From assembly GCA_903933915.1 (NCBI GenBank), contig CAIZLW010000016.1, forward strand, positions 1 to 64,000: a stretch of DNA of 64,000 nt, given 5' to 3'. Each line of letters begins with the position of its first letter. Position 1 is the stretch's first letter. The position numbers and the translations under genes are program-made. The stretch comes from an uncultured beta proteobacterium. GTDB lineage: Bacteria > Pseudomonadota > Gammaproteobacteria > Burkholderiales > SG8-41. The notes beneath the pieces were generated by a model. That model ran no database searches. It saw nothing but the letters and a program-made list of their open reading frames with translations, and was not told the DNA's origin. Shown here piece after piece: positions 8,210-17,047 of the stretch.

Positions 8210-9202
8210 ATGCAGCGCAAACACCCTCTGCTCGCAGGTCTGGCCGCAGCCATCATCTGCGCGATGCCCGCCATTTCATCGGCGGCACAGCTGCAGTCGG
8301 CCTATCCGGCAAGGCCCATCCGGGTGCTGATCCCGTTCCCGGCCGCCGGCGCCTCCGACACCATCGGACGCTCGCTGGGCGAACAACTCGCTGCGCAACT
8401 CGGACAGTCCGTGGTCGTAGACAACCGTCCGGGGGCGGCAGGCCGCCTTGCCACCGAAATGCTGGTGCACGCCGAGCCCGACGGCTACACGCTGCTGGTC
8501 GGCGGCGTGGGACCACTCGCAATCAGCCCCGCGGTCTACAAGAAACTGCCTTACCAGGTGGCGCGGGATTTTTCCGCGATCACCATGGCCGCCGAACTGA
8601 TCAACGTCATGGTGATCAACCCGTCGATCGGCGGTGCGGAAGGCATACCGCAATTCATCGCGTGGTCAAAAAGACAACCGGGCCAGGTGCGCTACGGCAG
8701 CTCGGGGCCCGGCCAATTGGACCACCTCGCCGGAGAATTTTTTCAGCGCCTCGCCGGCATACAGATGACCCATGTACCGTACAAGGGCGGCGGCCCCGCG
8801 CTGGTGGATCTCGTGACCGGCGACATCCATGTCATGTTCCCCACCTATGTGACTGCGGTACCGCATATCCAGAGCAAACGTCTGCGCGCGCTGGCCGTCA
8901 CCACACCCAAGCGCCAGGCACTGCTGCCCGACCTGCCGGCAATCAGCGAATCCCTGCCTGGATTCGGCGTTAGCAACTGGAATGGCATTTTCGCGCCGGT
9001 ACGGACGCCGCGCGCAATCTCCGACAAGCTTTTTGTGGAAATTAACAAGGCCATACAGGCGCCTCAGGTGAAAAAGCGCCAGAACGCCGCCGGCATAGTG
9101 CCGGTCGGCAGCACCACCAGCGCGGAGTTTGCGCAATTCATCCGCGAGGATACGGCGCGCTGGGCAAAAATCACCCTGGAAGCGGGCATACAGCCGGAGT
9201 AA
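8210..9202 (+). CDS. Bug/TctC-family solute-binding protein
   Basis: A 330-residue Bug receptor with a signal peptide ending near ISSAAQ and family marks VVDNRPGAAG, DGYTLLVGG, HVPYKGGGP and LPDLPAISESLPG. The ATG follows GGGAGG by 7 bases. It lies 99 bases after the alcohol dehydrogenase and 69 before an MFS carrier, so the cluster has both a binding-protein and a single-component route for uptake. The ligand may be an acid linked to the dioxygenase/dehydrogenase pair. Confidence 0.92.
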   Translation: MQRKHPLLAGLAAAIICAMPAISSAAQLQSAYPARPIRVLIPFPAAGASDTIGRSLGEQLAAQLGQSVVVDNRPGAAGRLATEMLVHAEPDGYTLLVGGVGPLAISPAVYKKLPYQVARDFSAITMAAELINVMVINPSIGGAEGIPQFIAWSKRQPGQVRYGSSGPGQLDHLAGEFFQRLAGIQMTHVPYKGGGPALVDLVTGDIHVMFPTYVTAVPHIQSKRLRALAVTTPKRQALLPDLPAISESLPGFGVSNWNGIFAPVRTPRAISDKLFVEINKAIQAPQVKKRQNAAGIVPVGSTTSAEFAQFIREDTARWAKITLEAGIQPE

Positions 9203-9271
9203 TCCCATCCGCAGTAACTGGCAGGCGTCTGCCCCATCGACAGATGCGGGACGGGAAACGGGCCTGGCAAG

Positions 9272-10465
9272 GTGAGCAGCCGTCCGCCATTCGGTTTCCC
9301 GCTGTTCGCGTTGCTGGCTGGACACACGTTCGCTTCGATGGCGACGCTGGTGCTTCCGGCCGTGGCACCAGCGGTCGCCCTTGACTATGGATTCGACCCG
9401 TCGCTGATCGGCTACCAGATCAGCCTGCTCAGCATTGGCATGGCGGCCGCACTGACCTTGCTCGGCAATGCCACCCGCCACTATGGCGGGGCACGCACCA
9501 ACCAGATCGGGCATGCCATGGTGGCCGCCGGCATGTTGGTCCTGTTGATCCCGTGGAGCGCATTCCTGATGATCGGCTCTCTGATCATGGGTTTCGGCTA
9601 CGGCATGCTTACGCCTTCGGCGTCGCACCTGCTGATGCGCTTTACGCCACCGGAACGGCGCAGCACGGTGTTTTCGGTGCACCAGGTCGGCATTCCCGCC
9701 GGCGGCATGCTCGCGGCGCTGATTGCGCCCGCAATCACGGTCTACGCGGGCTGGCGCTGGGCGGTCATCCTCAGCGCGCTGCTGCTGGTCGGCGTGGTAC
9801 TGCTGATGCAGAGCGGACGCCGCAGCTGGGACGACGACCGCGACAGCAAGGCACCGGTGGTAACGCCCAACCCGCTCGCCGGCGCCATTGCGATCTGGCG
9901 ACAACGTGAGCTACGGCTGATCACCATCGCCGGCAGCTGCTTTTCGTGGGCGCAGTTCTGCGCGGCGACCTTTGCCGTGGTCTCCTGCGTCGAAACGCTG
10001 GGCATGAACCTGGTCGTGGCAGGCACGGTGCTGACCGTGGTACAGATCGCCAGCGCCTCGGGACGCATACTGATCGGCTGGATCACCGACCGCGTCGGCG
10101 ACACCGCCCGCGTGCTGGCATGGAACGCCGGATTGCTGACGGTGTTCACGCTGGGCGGTTTCGCGCTGAATGCGGCAACGCCGCTGCCGCTGGTGTATCT
10201 GATGTTTGCGGTACTCGGCGCAACCTCGGGCTGCTGGCCCGGCGCCATCCTCGCTGAAGTCGGACGACTCGCGCCGCAAGGTCAGGTCAGCCTGGCAATC
10301 AGCGGTTCACTGGTGATCACCAATGTCGGCAAATTCATCGGCCCGATCATTTTCGCCAATGTCTACGCGCTGACCCGCAGCTACGGCCTCGCGTTTGTGT
10401 CGCTGGTCGTGCCGGCCGCGGTTGCACTGTATTGCCTGCTCGCCGCGCGCCGCAGCGCGCGTTAA
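9272..10465 (+). CDS. MFS transporter
   Basis: A 397-residue carrier with about 12 hydrophobic segments spread over its whole length and the loop-8/9 motif GWITDRVGD, as in major facilitator proteins. The start used is GTG at 9272 with only a weak GG-rich site; the next in-frame ATG (9339) would remove the first helix, so GTG is preferred. It is the last gene of the rightward catabolic run and converges on the CBS gene 5 bases away. The substrate is unknown; a carboxylate or aromatic acid would suit the neighbours. Confidence 0.88.
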   Translation: MSSRPPFGFPLFALLAGHTFASMATLVLPAVAPAVALDYGFDPSLIGYQISLLSIGMAAALTLLGNATRHYGGARTNQIGHAMVAAGMLVLLIPWSAFLMIGSLIMGFGYGMLTPSASHLLMRFTPPERRSTVFSVHQVGIPAGGMLAALIAPAITVYAGWRWAVILSALLLVGVVLLMQSGRRSWDDDRDSKAPVVTPNPLAGAIAIWRQRELRLITIAGSCFSWAQFCAATFAVVSCVETLGMNLVVAGTVLTVVQIASASGRILIGWITDRVGDTARVLAWNAGLLTVFTLGGFALNAATPLPLVYLMFAVLGATSGCWPGAILAEVGRLAPQGQVSLAISGSLVITNVGKFIGPIIFANVYALTRSYGLAFVSLVVPAAVALYCLLAARRSAR

Positions 10466-10470
10466 ACCGC

Positions 10471-10905
10471 TCAGGCCAGAATCTGGCTGACCTGTTCTTC
10501 GCGCAGCAGTTCGTAGACGAAGGCTTCGAGCTCGGGCCCCAGTGCGTCTCGCACCGAGATCATGCCGATGGGATGGCCGTCCTTGATCACCGGCAGATGG
10601 CGGAAACGCCCCTCGTGCATCATCGCCAGCGCATGCGCAAACGGCAGCTCCGGCGTGATGCACTTCGGATTGGCGGTCATCACCATGCTCAGCGGCGTGA
10701 TCTTGCTGTCGAGCCCGGCGGCAACCACGCGGAATAGTGCGTCGCGTTCGGTGAACACCCCGGTGAGACGCCCGCTGTCGACCACCATCATCGCGCCGAC
10801 ATTGCGCTGCTTCATCTGCCGCGCCGCCTCCGCCACAGTCATGGTGCCCGGTGCGGTGAGCAGTGTCTGCCCGGAAATAATGTCTTGTATCGTGCGTTCG
10901 GCCAT
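10471..10905 (-). CDS. CBS-domain-pair protein
   Basis: A 144-residue protein of two consecutive CBS domains and little else. Repeat motifs are VGAMMVVDSGRLTGVFTERD (first) and RHLPVIKDGHPIGMISVRD (second). Such stand-alone pairs bind adenine nucleotides or similar ligands and regulate partners in the cytoplasm. The ATG at 10905 follows GGAGG by 5 bases; an upstream in-frame extension of 63 residues is not credible. It has its own start region 128 bases after the DinB gene. The partner is unknown. Confidence 0.9.
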   Translation of the reverse strand: MAERTIQDIISGQTLLTAPGTMTVAEAARQMKQRNVGAMMVVDSGRLTGVFTERDALFRVVAAGLDSKITPLSMVMTANPKCITPELPFAHALAMMHEGRFRHLPVIKDGHPIGMISVRDALGPELEAFVYELLREEQVSQILA

Positions 10906-11033
10906 ATCAACCTCCGTGCACTGAATCCAGCAAGGCCGCGATCGCTTCAAAAACCGCCAAAGAAGAACATCGCGTAAGGCAGACCCGTTGCAGTACCGCC
11001 TGGAAATCATGCTACGCCCCGTCCAGGGCAGGG

Positions 11034-11543
11034 TCAAACTGCAGAACGGCCTTCGCGCATATAGACCGGCAAATCCATCGCCGGCGGGCGGCATCCCGGC
11101 ACGTCGTAGATCATCTGGGCGACATAACCGCGGTGATAATTGGTGTGCATCACTACATGCAACAGGATTTCGCCCCTTGTCATCGTCCCGTGGTTGCCGC
11201 CGATCAGCGTGTAACTCACTGTTTCATCAAGACTGTCGGCTGTCTGCCGGCCCGCCCAGGTGACATACCAGGCGTCGATCTCCTGCTGCAGGCGCCACAA
11301 TTCGGGGAGCGGCGGATGATCCTTGGTGTTGCGCGCGTCGTACCCGTGATCCCGCCCCTCCAGATGCGCCTGCCAGATACGGTTAATCACATAAATGTGG
11401 TTCAGCGTATGCGCCATGTTCTTGAACAGCGACGGACGCGGTTTGGCGGGCTCTTCCGCGGGCAGTGCCGCGACGGCGTCGAACATGACTTTGTTCGACC
11501 ACTGATTGTAGTGCGCCATCATGCGTGCGGTGGCCAGATCCAT
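11034..11543 (-). CDS. DinB-family protein
   Basis: A 169-residue four-helix DinB/YfiT-like protein. It has the N-terminal MAHYNQWSNKVMFDAV, a central HTLNHIYVINRIWQAH and a C-terminal HVVMHTNYHRGY. The spaced His residues match the usual three-His metal site. Members include thiol-dependent transferases and isomerases. GGAG lies 9 bases before the ATG. It is last in the leftward run behind the split TPP-enzyme genes (30-base gap) and could be an accessory transferase of that pathway. The exact role is unknown. Confidence 0.88.
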   Translation of the reverse strand: MDLATARMMAHYNQWSNKVMFDAVAALPAEEPAKPRPSLFKNMAHTLNHIYVINRIWQAHLEGRDHGYDARNTKDHPPLPELWRLQQEIDAWYVTWAGRQTADSLDETVSYTLIGGNHGTMTRGEILLHVVMHTNYHRGYVAQMIYDVPGCRPPAMDLPVYMREGRSAV

Positions 11544-11573
11544 GTACTGTTTCTCCGAAAATAAAGGCGGCGC

Positions 11574-12161
11574 TCAGGCCGCAATACCCAGCTTGCGCTG
11601 CAGGTCGCTGATCACCTGGGTCCACGATCGCTTGCGCCACCGGACGCGCTCGCCGATCGGCTTGTTTTCGATGTCGGCATGCACCTTCATCGCCACGAAC
11701 ACCGGCCCGGGTTTACCGAGAATTTCCGGCAGCGCCGCGACTACCGCATCCAGCTCGGTGAACGAGTAAGCCCGCGGATAACCCGCGCCCTTCGCCAGCA
11801 TTTCATAGTTGACGTTTTTCGCGTTTGGCACCGGCTGACCGCCGGTGGTGGCGTAGCACTCGTTGTCGAGCATGAAATGGTAAAAGTTCGCCGGCTTCTG
11901 CTCGGCAATGGTCAGCAGGATGCCCAGCCCCATCTGCACGTCGCCCTCGGAATCGAACAGCACCACCCTGCGCTTGGGTTGCGCCAGGGCAAGGCCGAAC
12001 GCAAATGCGGCATGACCGCCCATCGCCGGGTCGCCCATCGGCAAATCGAGATCGGGCTGGTCGCTGATCTTGACCCAGTGTTTGCCGCCGCGGCCGGGCA
12101 CCACAATGGCGTCGCCGCGATGGGGCATGAACGCTTTCAGAAAATCTTCGGTATGAAACAT
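11574..12161 (-). CDS. TPP-dependent decarboxylase, C-terminal-type subunit (ComE-like)
   Basis: A 195-residue protein equal to the TPP-binding third of thiamine-diphosphate decarboxylases, like the beta subunit of sulfopyruvate decarboxylase or the C-terminal half of phosphonopyruvate decarboxylase. The metal/diphosphate site is SEGDVQMGLG with LDNECYATTGG about 27 residues on. AGGAG precedes the ATG by 5 bases. It follows the partner subunit by 8 bases. Together they should decarboxylate a 2-oxo acid with a sulfonate, phosphonate or other acidic group; which one is not shown by the sequence. Confidence 0.88.
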   Translation of the reverse strand: MFHTEDFLKAFMPHRGDAIVVPGRGGKHWVKISDQPDLDLPMGDPAMGGHAAFAFGLALAQPKRRVVLFDSEGDVQMGLGILLTIAEQKPANFYHFMLDNECYATTGGQPVPNAKNVNYEMLAKGAGYPRAYSFTELDAVVAALPEILGKPGPVFVAMKVHADIENKPIGERVRWRKRSWTQVISDLQRKLGIAA

Positions 12162-12169
12162 GTGCGCTC

Positions 12170-12703
12170 CTAGCCGTTGAACTGATACTCGTCGCCGACG
12201 AGTACCGCCACCGGGCGTCTGGTTTTTTTCGATTCGTTGAACGCGACGGTGATGCGCTCGGCATCGGCATCGCTTTCAACAAGGTAATAGTTAATGCGGA
12301 AGGCATTGAGGAAGGGCTCGGTATAAACCGACGCGGTGTCAGCGGTCGGCGCGCCGTGACGCGTCCAGCCGCGCATGCCGACGACAAACACCACCGGGAT
12401 TTCGAGTCCGAACAGCCAGCCGCGGATCGAATCGCCGGATTCCATCAGCCCGGTATTCTGGATCAGGATCACCGGCACCGCGCCGCCGGCGGCCAGCCCC
12501 GCCGCCACCGAACACGCCAGGCCTTCCCGCGGCACCGCTACCAGTGTCAGCGTCGGATCCGCTTTCATCAGCAGGTACAGCCAGTTGGTCTCGCTGTCGG
12601 GCAGCCACACGACGTGGGTCACGCCGTGCTGCTTCAGCTGGTTTAAAACCACTTCCGGGCTCAGGTGAGCCTTGGCGGCATCATTCATTTGCGTTTTTTC
12701 CAT
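12170..12703 (-). CDS. TPP-dependent decarboxylase, N-terminal-type subunit (ComD-like)
   Basis: About 177 residues forming the PYR domain of a split thiamine-diphosphate decarboxylase. VPREGLACSVAAGLAAGG holds the Glu that activates the cofactor, and IQNTGLMESGDSI matches sulfopyruvate/phosphonopyruvate decarboxylases. The start is uncertain: ATG 12703 and ATG 12688 both lack a good ribosome site, and a TTG further up would overlap the Bug gene. It sits 25 bases after a Bug receptor and 8 before the other subunit, so receptor and enzyme are probably co-transcribed. Confidence 0.86.
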   Translation of the reverse strand: MEKTQMNDAAKAHLSPEVVLNQLKQHGVTHVVWLPDSETNWLYLLMKADPTLTLVAVPREGLACSVAAGLAAGGAVPVILIQNTGLMESGDSIRGWLFGLEIPVVFVVGMRGWTRHGAPTADTASVYTEPFLNAFRINYYLVESDADAERITVAFNESKKTRRPVAVLVGDEYQFNG

Positions 12704-12728
12704 TAATGACAGGGGGTCATGCATCAGA

Positions 12729-13700
12729 TCAATCGCCCTCAAGCTTAGCCTCGGCCACGACCTTGGTCCACTTGGCGATTTCCGCTTTGACGTGCGCAGA
12801 AAACTGGTCAGGCGTCTTGCTGGTGATCATCACCCCCTGATCCTCAAAGCGCTTGCGCAGCGGCCCCGCAAGGACCTTGTTGGCATCGGCGTGCAGCTTG
12901 TCCAGTATCGGCTGCGGCACCTTCGACTGCGTGCACAGGCCGTACCATCCGGTGACATCGTAGCCCGGCACCCCGGATTCGGCGATGGTCGGCACATCGG
13001 GCAATTGCGCGCTGCGCTCTGCCGACGTCACCGCAAGCCCGCGCAAACGTCCCGACTTCACGGAGGCCAGCGGCGCACCGGCGAGATTGCCGACCGACGA
13101 TTCCATGTGACCGCTGATGACATCGGCAAGCGCCTGCGATGCACCCTTGTAGGGCACGTGAACGATGTTGATCTTGGTCATCGACTTCAGCAGCTCGATC
13201 GACAAATGGGGTGAAGCGCCGACGCCCGACGATCCAAAGTTCAGCTTGCCGGGATTCTTGCGCGCAAAGTCGATGTACTGCTGCAGCGTTTTGAACGGCA
13301 GTGACGGATGCACCATGAACAGATTGGGCACGCCGCCGATCCACACCGGAAATGCGAAATCGCCGATCGGATCATAGGTCAGCCGCTTGGCAAAACGCGC
13401 CGGGGTGACCGAATGCGAGCCGATGTTGCACAAGACCATGGTGTAACCGTCGGGCACCGCCTTGGCAGTCGCCTCGGTGGCGATATTGCCCGCAGCGCCG
13501 GGACGATTTTCGACCAGCACGTTGGCGCCCCAGTGTTCGCCCAGTGCCTGCGCCATCATCCGTGCCGCGGTATCGACGCCGCCGCCCGGCGTGTAACCGA
13601 CGAGAATGCGCACCGGGCGTGTGCCCGGATAGTTTTGTGCAGAAACCACACCGGCCGCGAGCAGCACGGCTGCCAGGATGATGCGTGAAAAAGTTTTCAT
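12729..13700 (-). CDS. Bug/TctC-family solute-binding protein (array copy 4)
   Basis: A 323-residue Bug receptor, signal peptide ending near GVVSAQ; marks are RPVRILVGYTPGGG, VENRPGAAG, DGYTMV, HVPYKG and LPDVPTIAESG. GGAG stands 6 bases before the ATG at 13700; an in-frame extension of 17 residues is rejected. It is the last of four consecutive Bug genes and the one next to the split decarboxylase, so its ligand is the best candidate for that enzyme's substrate or precursor. Confidence 0.93.
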   Translation of the reverse strand: MKTFSRIILAAVLLAAGVVSAQNYPGTRPVRILVGYTPGGGVDTAARMMAQALGEHWGANVLVENRPGAAGNIATEATAKAVPDGYTMVLCNIGSHSVTPARFAKRLTYDPIGDFAFPVWIGGVPNLFMVHPSLPFKTLQQYIDFARKNPGKLNFGSSGVGASPHLSIELLKSMTKINIVHVPYKGASQALADVISGHMESSVGNLAGAPLASVKSGRLRGLAVTSAERSAQLPDVPTIAESGVPGYDVTGWYGLCTQSKVPQPILDKLHADANKVLAGPLRKRFEDQGVMITSKTPDQFSAHVKAEIAKWTKVVAEAKLEGD

Positions 13701-13755
13701 GTCGTTCTCCTCATAAGTGCCCTGTCGTTCGCCCCTGACGTTATTACTCATGTCA

Positions 13756-14739
13756 TCAGGGCTTGATGTTGTTGTCGCGAATCACCTTGCTCCAGCGCTC
13801 CAGTTCCGCGGCCGTCCACTTCTGCAACTCTGCGGGGGTGCTGACCATCAACTCCATGCCCAGCTGTTCGCCGAGATGCCTGCGCACGTCCGGCAGATTG
13901 AGCACCTTGACCATTTCGCCGTGCAGTTTGTTGATGATCGCAGGCGGCGTGCGCGCCGGCGCGAAGATGCCCCACCACGCATAGGCGGTGACATCCTTGT
14001 AACCTTCCTCGATCAGCGTCGGTACATTGGGCAGCGTCGCCGCGCGTGCATCACCGGTGGTGGCCAGCACACGCATGCGACCGTCATTGGCAAACGGTGT
14101 CACCAGCGCGGTGGACCCGATACCCAGATCGATCTGCCCACCGATCACCGCCACCGTCATCGGTCCGCCGCCTTTGTACGGCACGTGCACCAGCTTGAAG
14201 CCACCGCTCTGTCCGGCCAGCGTCAATGCGAGATGCCCGAGGCTGCCGGCGCCGACCGTGCCGTAGGTCAGTGTGTCGGGTTTGGCTTTCGCAGCCCTCA
14301 CCACGTCGCCCATGGTTTTGTACGGCTTCGCCGGCTGGGTGATGATGCCGTACGGCGCGCGGCCGACCAGCATCACCGGCGCGAGGTCTTTCAGCGTATC
14401 GAAGGGCAGGTTCGGAATCAGCGCCGGGTTCACCGCATGCGTATCAAACACAAACACATAGGTATAACCGTCGGGATTGGCTTTCGCCGCAATGCCGGTG
14501 CCGATGGTGCCTGAACCGCCGGTACGGTTATCGACAATGAACTGCTGGCCCAGCGCATTCGACAGCCGCGCACCGATCAGCCGCGCCAGCGGATCCACGG
14601 TGCCGCCCGGCGGGAACGGCACGATGAAACGCACCGGTTTCGAAGGAAACTCTGCATTTGTAGCGGCCACCGCACTCATCGGAAGCAGCGCCGCAACAAA
14701 CATGGTGACTGCACAGGCTTTTATCGTTTTGATACCCAT
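13756..14739 (-). CDS. Bug/TctC-family solute-binding protein (array copy 3)
   Basis: A 327-residue Bug receptor with a signal peptide ending near SAVAAT and marks KPVRFIVPFPPGG, VDNRTGGSG, HVPYKGGGP and LPNVPTLIEEG. GGGAGGGG ends two bases before the ATG at 14739; a start 12 bases upstream is less likely. Gaps of 40 and 55 bases to its neighbours fit one transcript. It differs clearly from the other three copies by eye, so it is not a recent duplicate. Confidence 0.93.
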   Translation of the reverse strand: MGIKTIKACAVTMFVAALLPMSAVAATNAEFPSKPVRFIVPFPPGGTVDPLARLIGARLSNALGQQFIVDNRTGGSGTIGTGIAAKANPDGYTYVFVFDTHAVNPALIPNLPFDTLKDLAPVMLVGRAPYGIITQPAKPYKTMGDVVRAAKAKPDTLTYGTVGAGSLGHLALTLAGQSGGFKLVHVPYKGGGPMTVAVIGGQIDLGIGSTALVTPFANDGRMRVLATTGDARAATLPNVPTLIEEGYKDVTAYAWWGIFAPARTPPAIINKLHGEMVKVLNLPDVRRHLGEQLGMELMVSTPAELQKWTAAELERWSKVIRDNNIKP

Positions 14740-14779
14740 GACCCCTCCCATCGTTTTAATCGTCGTTCGGTCGAACCGT

Positions 14780-15760
14780 TCAGTCGATTTTTGCGCCCGC
14801 CTTGCGGATCACTTCAGCCCATTTCGCGGAATCGATGCGCACCAGCTCCCAGAATGCTTCCGGCGTACCGGTCAGCGGTTCGGAACCCAGTGCGAGGATG
14901 CGTTCTGTCGCTGCCGTTGAATTCACCGCGCGATTGAGCCTGGTGTTGAGCACGGCCACAATCGCCTTGGGCGTGCCCGCCGGCACCACTACGCCATGCC
15001 AGGTCGTCGCCTCGTAACCGGCAACGCCGGATTCGATCAATGTCGGCACCTCGGGGAATACCGGTGAACGTTTGGCGCCGGTCACCGCCAGTCCGCGCAC
15101 GCGGCCGGCCTTGACATGGCCGCTCGCCGAATTGAGCCCTTCCATCATCAGTTGCACCTGGCCGGACATCAGGTCGGCAATCGCTGCCGGGCCACCCTTG
15201 TACGGCACATGCACGATCTGGATACCGGTCATGTTTTTCAGCAGTTCGAAGCCGATGTGGCCGGGCGAACCGTTGCTGGATGAAGCATTGAACAGCTTGC
15301 CGGGATTCTGTTTGGCGTAGTCGATGACTTCGCGCATGGTGCGGAACGGCGACTTCGGACTCGCCAGCACCATCATGTGCCCGGTGATGGTCTGTCCAAC
15401 CGGCGCCAGTTCGCGCAACGCGTCAATTAGCGGCTTGCTCACCAGATGCGGGCCGATGGCTAGCGAACCGATCGGCGCATAACCGATGGTGTAACCGTCG
15501 CGGGTGGCGCGGGCGGTCAGTTCCATACCGAGCTGCAGCGCGCCGCCCGGCCGGTTGTCGACGACCACCTGCTGGCCGAGTTCGCGCGCGAGTTCGGTGG
15601 CGACGATGCGCGCGACGTTGTCGGTCGACGCACCGACCGCCTGCGGCACGATCATGCGCACCGGACGTTCGGGATACGCCGACCACGCAGGGGCCGCCAG
15701 CATCAGCGACATCAGCAACCAGACTGTGCAACCGTACGGAAATGCCGTCTTGCGCTGCAT
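14780..15760 (-). CDS. Bug/TctC-family solute-binding protein (array copy 2)
   Basis: A 326-residue Bug receptor, signal peptide ending near PAWSAY. It departs from its neighbours at the first ligand loop (VPQAVGAST in place of the PFPPGG type), which could mean a different ligand. HVPYKGGPAA and FPEVPTLIESG are kept. GGAGG lies 5 bases before the ATG at 15760; the 61-residue extension upstream overlaps the preceding gene and is rejected. The gap to the preceding Bug gene is 13 bases. Confidence 0.93.
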   Translation of the reverse strand: MQRKTAFPYGCTVWLLMSLMLAAPAWSAYPERPVRMIVPQAVGASTDNVARIVATELARELGQQVVVDNRPGGALQLGMELTARATRDGYTIGYAPIGSLAIGPHLVSKPLIDALRELAPVGQTITGHMMVLASPKSPFRTMREVIDYAKQNPGKLFNASSSNGSPGHIGFELLKNMTGIQIVHVPYKGGPAAIADLMSGQVQLMMEGLNSASGHVKAGRVRGLAVTGAKRSPVFPEVPTLIESGVAGYEATTWHGVVVPAGTPKAIVAVLNTRLNRAVNSTAATERILALGSEPLTGTPEAFWELVRIDSAKWAEVIRKAGAKID

Positions 15761-15773
15761 GATCGCCTCCTGC

Positions 15774-16778
15774 TTAGTTGCCGCTGGTAATCCCCGCGGC
15801 TTTGACCGTCTTGGTCCATTTCGCCAGTTCGGCGTGAATGAACTTGCGCGCTTCGGCCGCGCTGTTGCCCACGGGTACCCCGCCCAGCCGGGCGACGCGC
15901 TCTTTGACATCCGGCAAAGCCAGCAGGCGCACCGACTCCGCATTCAGTTTCTCGACCACTGGCGCCGGGATTTTCGCCGGCCCCATCAGCACCACCCATG
16001 AGGTGGATTCATAACCCGGCACGGTATCGGCAATCGGCGCGAGATCCGGGAGTTCGGTGGAACGCGTCTTCGACGTGATGCCCAGCGTCTTCAGGCGACC
16101 GCCCTTGATGTGCGGCAGTGTCGCGATCAGCGTGTCGAACATGACATTGACGCGCCCGGCGAACAGGTCGGGATGCGCCGCGGTGCTGCCCTTGTACGGC
16201 ACATGCAGCATCTTGACGCCGGTCATCAGCTTGAACAGCTCCGCGCTCATGTGCGGCGAAGTGCCGGTGCCGCTCGACGCAAAACTCACGCTGTCGGGCT
16301 TGGACTTGGCGAGGTCGATCAACTCCTTCACCGACTTCACCGGGAACTGGGGGTTGGTCACCAGCACCAGCGGATTGGACGCGGCGATGGTCACGAAGGT
16401 GAAATCGCGGTCCGAATCGTACGGCAGCTTGTGGATCGCCGGATTGATCGCAAAACTCAGCGCGACCATGCCCAGCGTGTAGCCGTCGGCCGGCGCCTTG
16501 GCGACAATGTCGGTGCCGATGATGCCGGAGGCGCCGGTGCGGTTGTCGACCACCGCGGTGACACCCCAGGTTTGCGCGAATTTGTCGGCAAACATGCGGG
16601 CGACGACATCCGATGCCCCGCCCGGCGGGAACGGCACGATGATGCGAATCGGCCGCTCAGGATAGGCCGCAGCAGCCGGCAGTGAAGCTGAAAACAGCGA
16701 AACCGCAGACAGCACGGCACAGGCCACAGCAGCGTGCAGACAATAGGCCGGCGCGGTCGAGCGTTGAAACAGGGTCAT
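15774..16778 (-). CDS. Bug/TctC-family solute-binding protein (array copy 1)
   Basis: A 334-residue Bug receptor, first gene of the leftward run. The signal peptide is long, ending near LPAAAAY. Marks are RPIRIIVPFPPGGASD, VDNRTGASG, HVPYKGSTAA and LPDLAPIADTVPG. GGAGGAG lies 5 bases before the ATG at 16778. The 269-base gap upstream to the divergent esterase gene has an AT-rich patch (about 16886-16918) that probably holds promoters for both directions, though no clean -35/-10 pair is seen. Confidence 0.93.
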   Translation of the reverse strand: MTLFQRSTAPAYCLHAAVACAVLSAVSLFSASLPAAAAYPERPIRIIVPFPPGGASDVVARMFADKFAQTWGVTAVVDNRTGASGIIGTDIVAKAPADGYTLGMVALSFAINPAIHKLPYDSDRDFTFVTIAASNPLVLVTNPQFPVKSVKELIDLAKSKPDSVSFASSGTGTSPHMSAELFKLMTGVKMLHVPYKGSTAAHPDLFAGRVNVMFDTLIATLPHIKGGRLKTLGITSKTRSTELPDLAPIADTVPGYESTSWVVLMGPAKIPAPVVEKLNAESVRLLALPDVKERVARLGGVPVGNSAAEARKFIHAELAKWTKTVKAAGITSGN

Positions 16779-17047
16779 GTCATCTCCTCCAGATGAAGGG
16801 CGCATTGTGGCCCATGTGCGACTGCCGGGGAAGCTTTGCGCAATGCCGTCCGTATCGTGGTACGCCGCACACCGAGCGCGCCAAAAAATACTTTTTTATC
16901 AATACTTTATGTATAACCTGCCACTTGACGCCACCACCACATCAAGACTGACGTGACGGCATAGCGCCCAATTTGGCTGTGCGCCAGAATAGTGGCCTCG
17001 TGCGCGTCGCGAAATTTCAAATATTCAAGCCATACATTGGGGGAGTC

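Noticed and set aside
8666-9904. 412-residue open frame on the minus strand
   Set aside because: It runs across the Bug and MFS genes, has no signal, domain or ribosome site, and an Arg/His/Gln-rich composition typical of antisense frames in GC-rich genes.
16886-16920. Promoter in the AT-rich patch between the Bug array and the esterase
   Set aside because: TATAAC-like hexamers exist on both strands, but no -35 at 16-18 bases; not specific enough to list.
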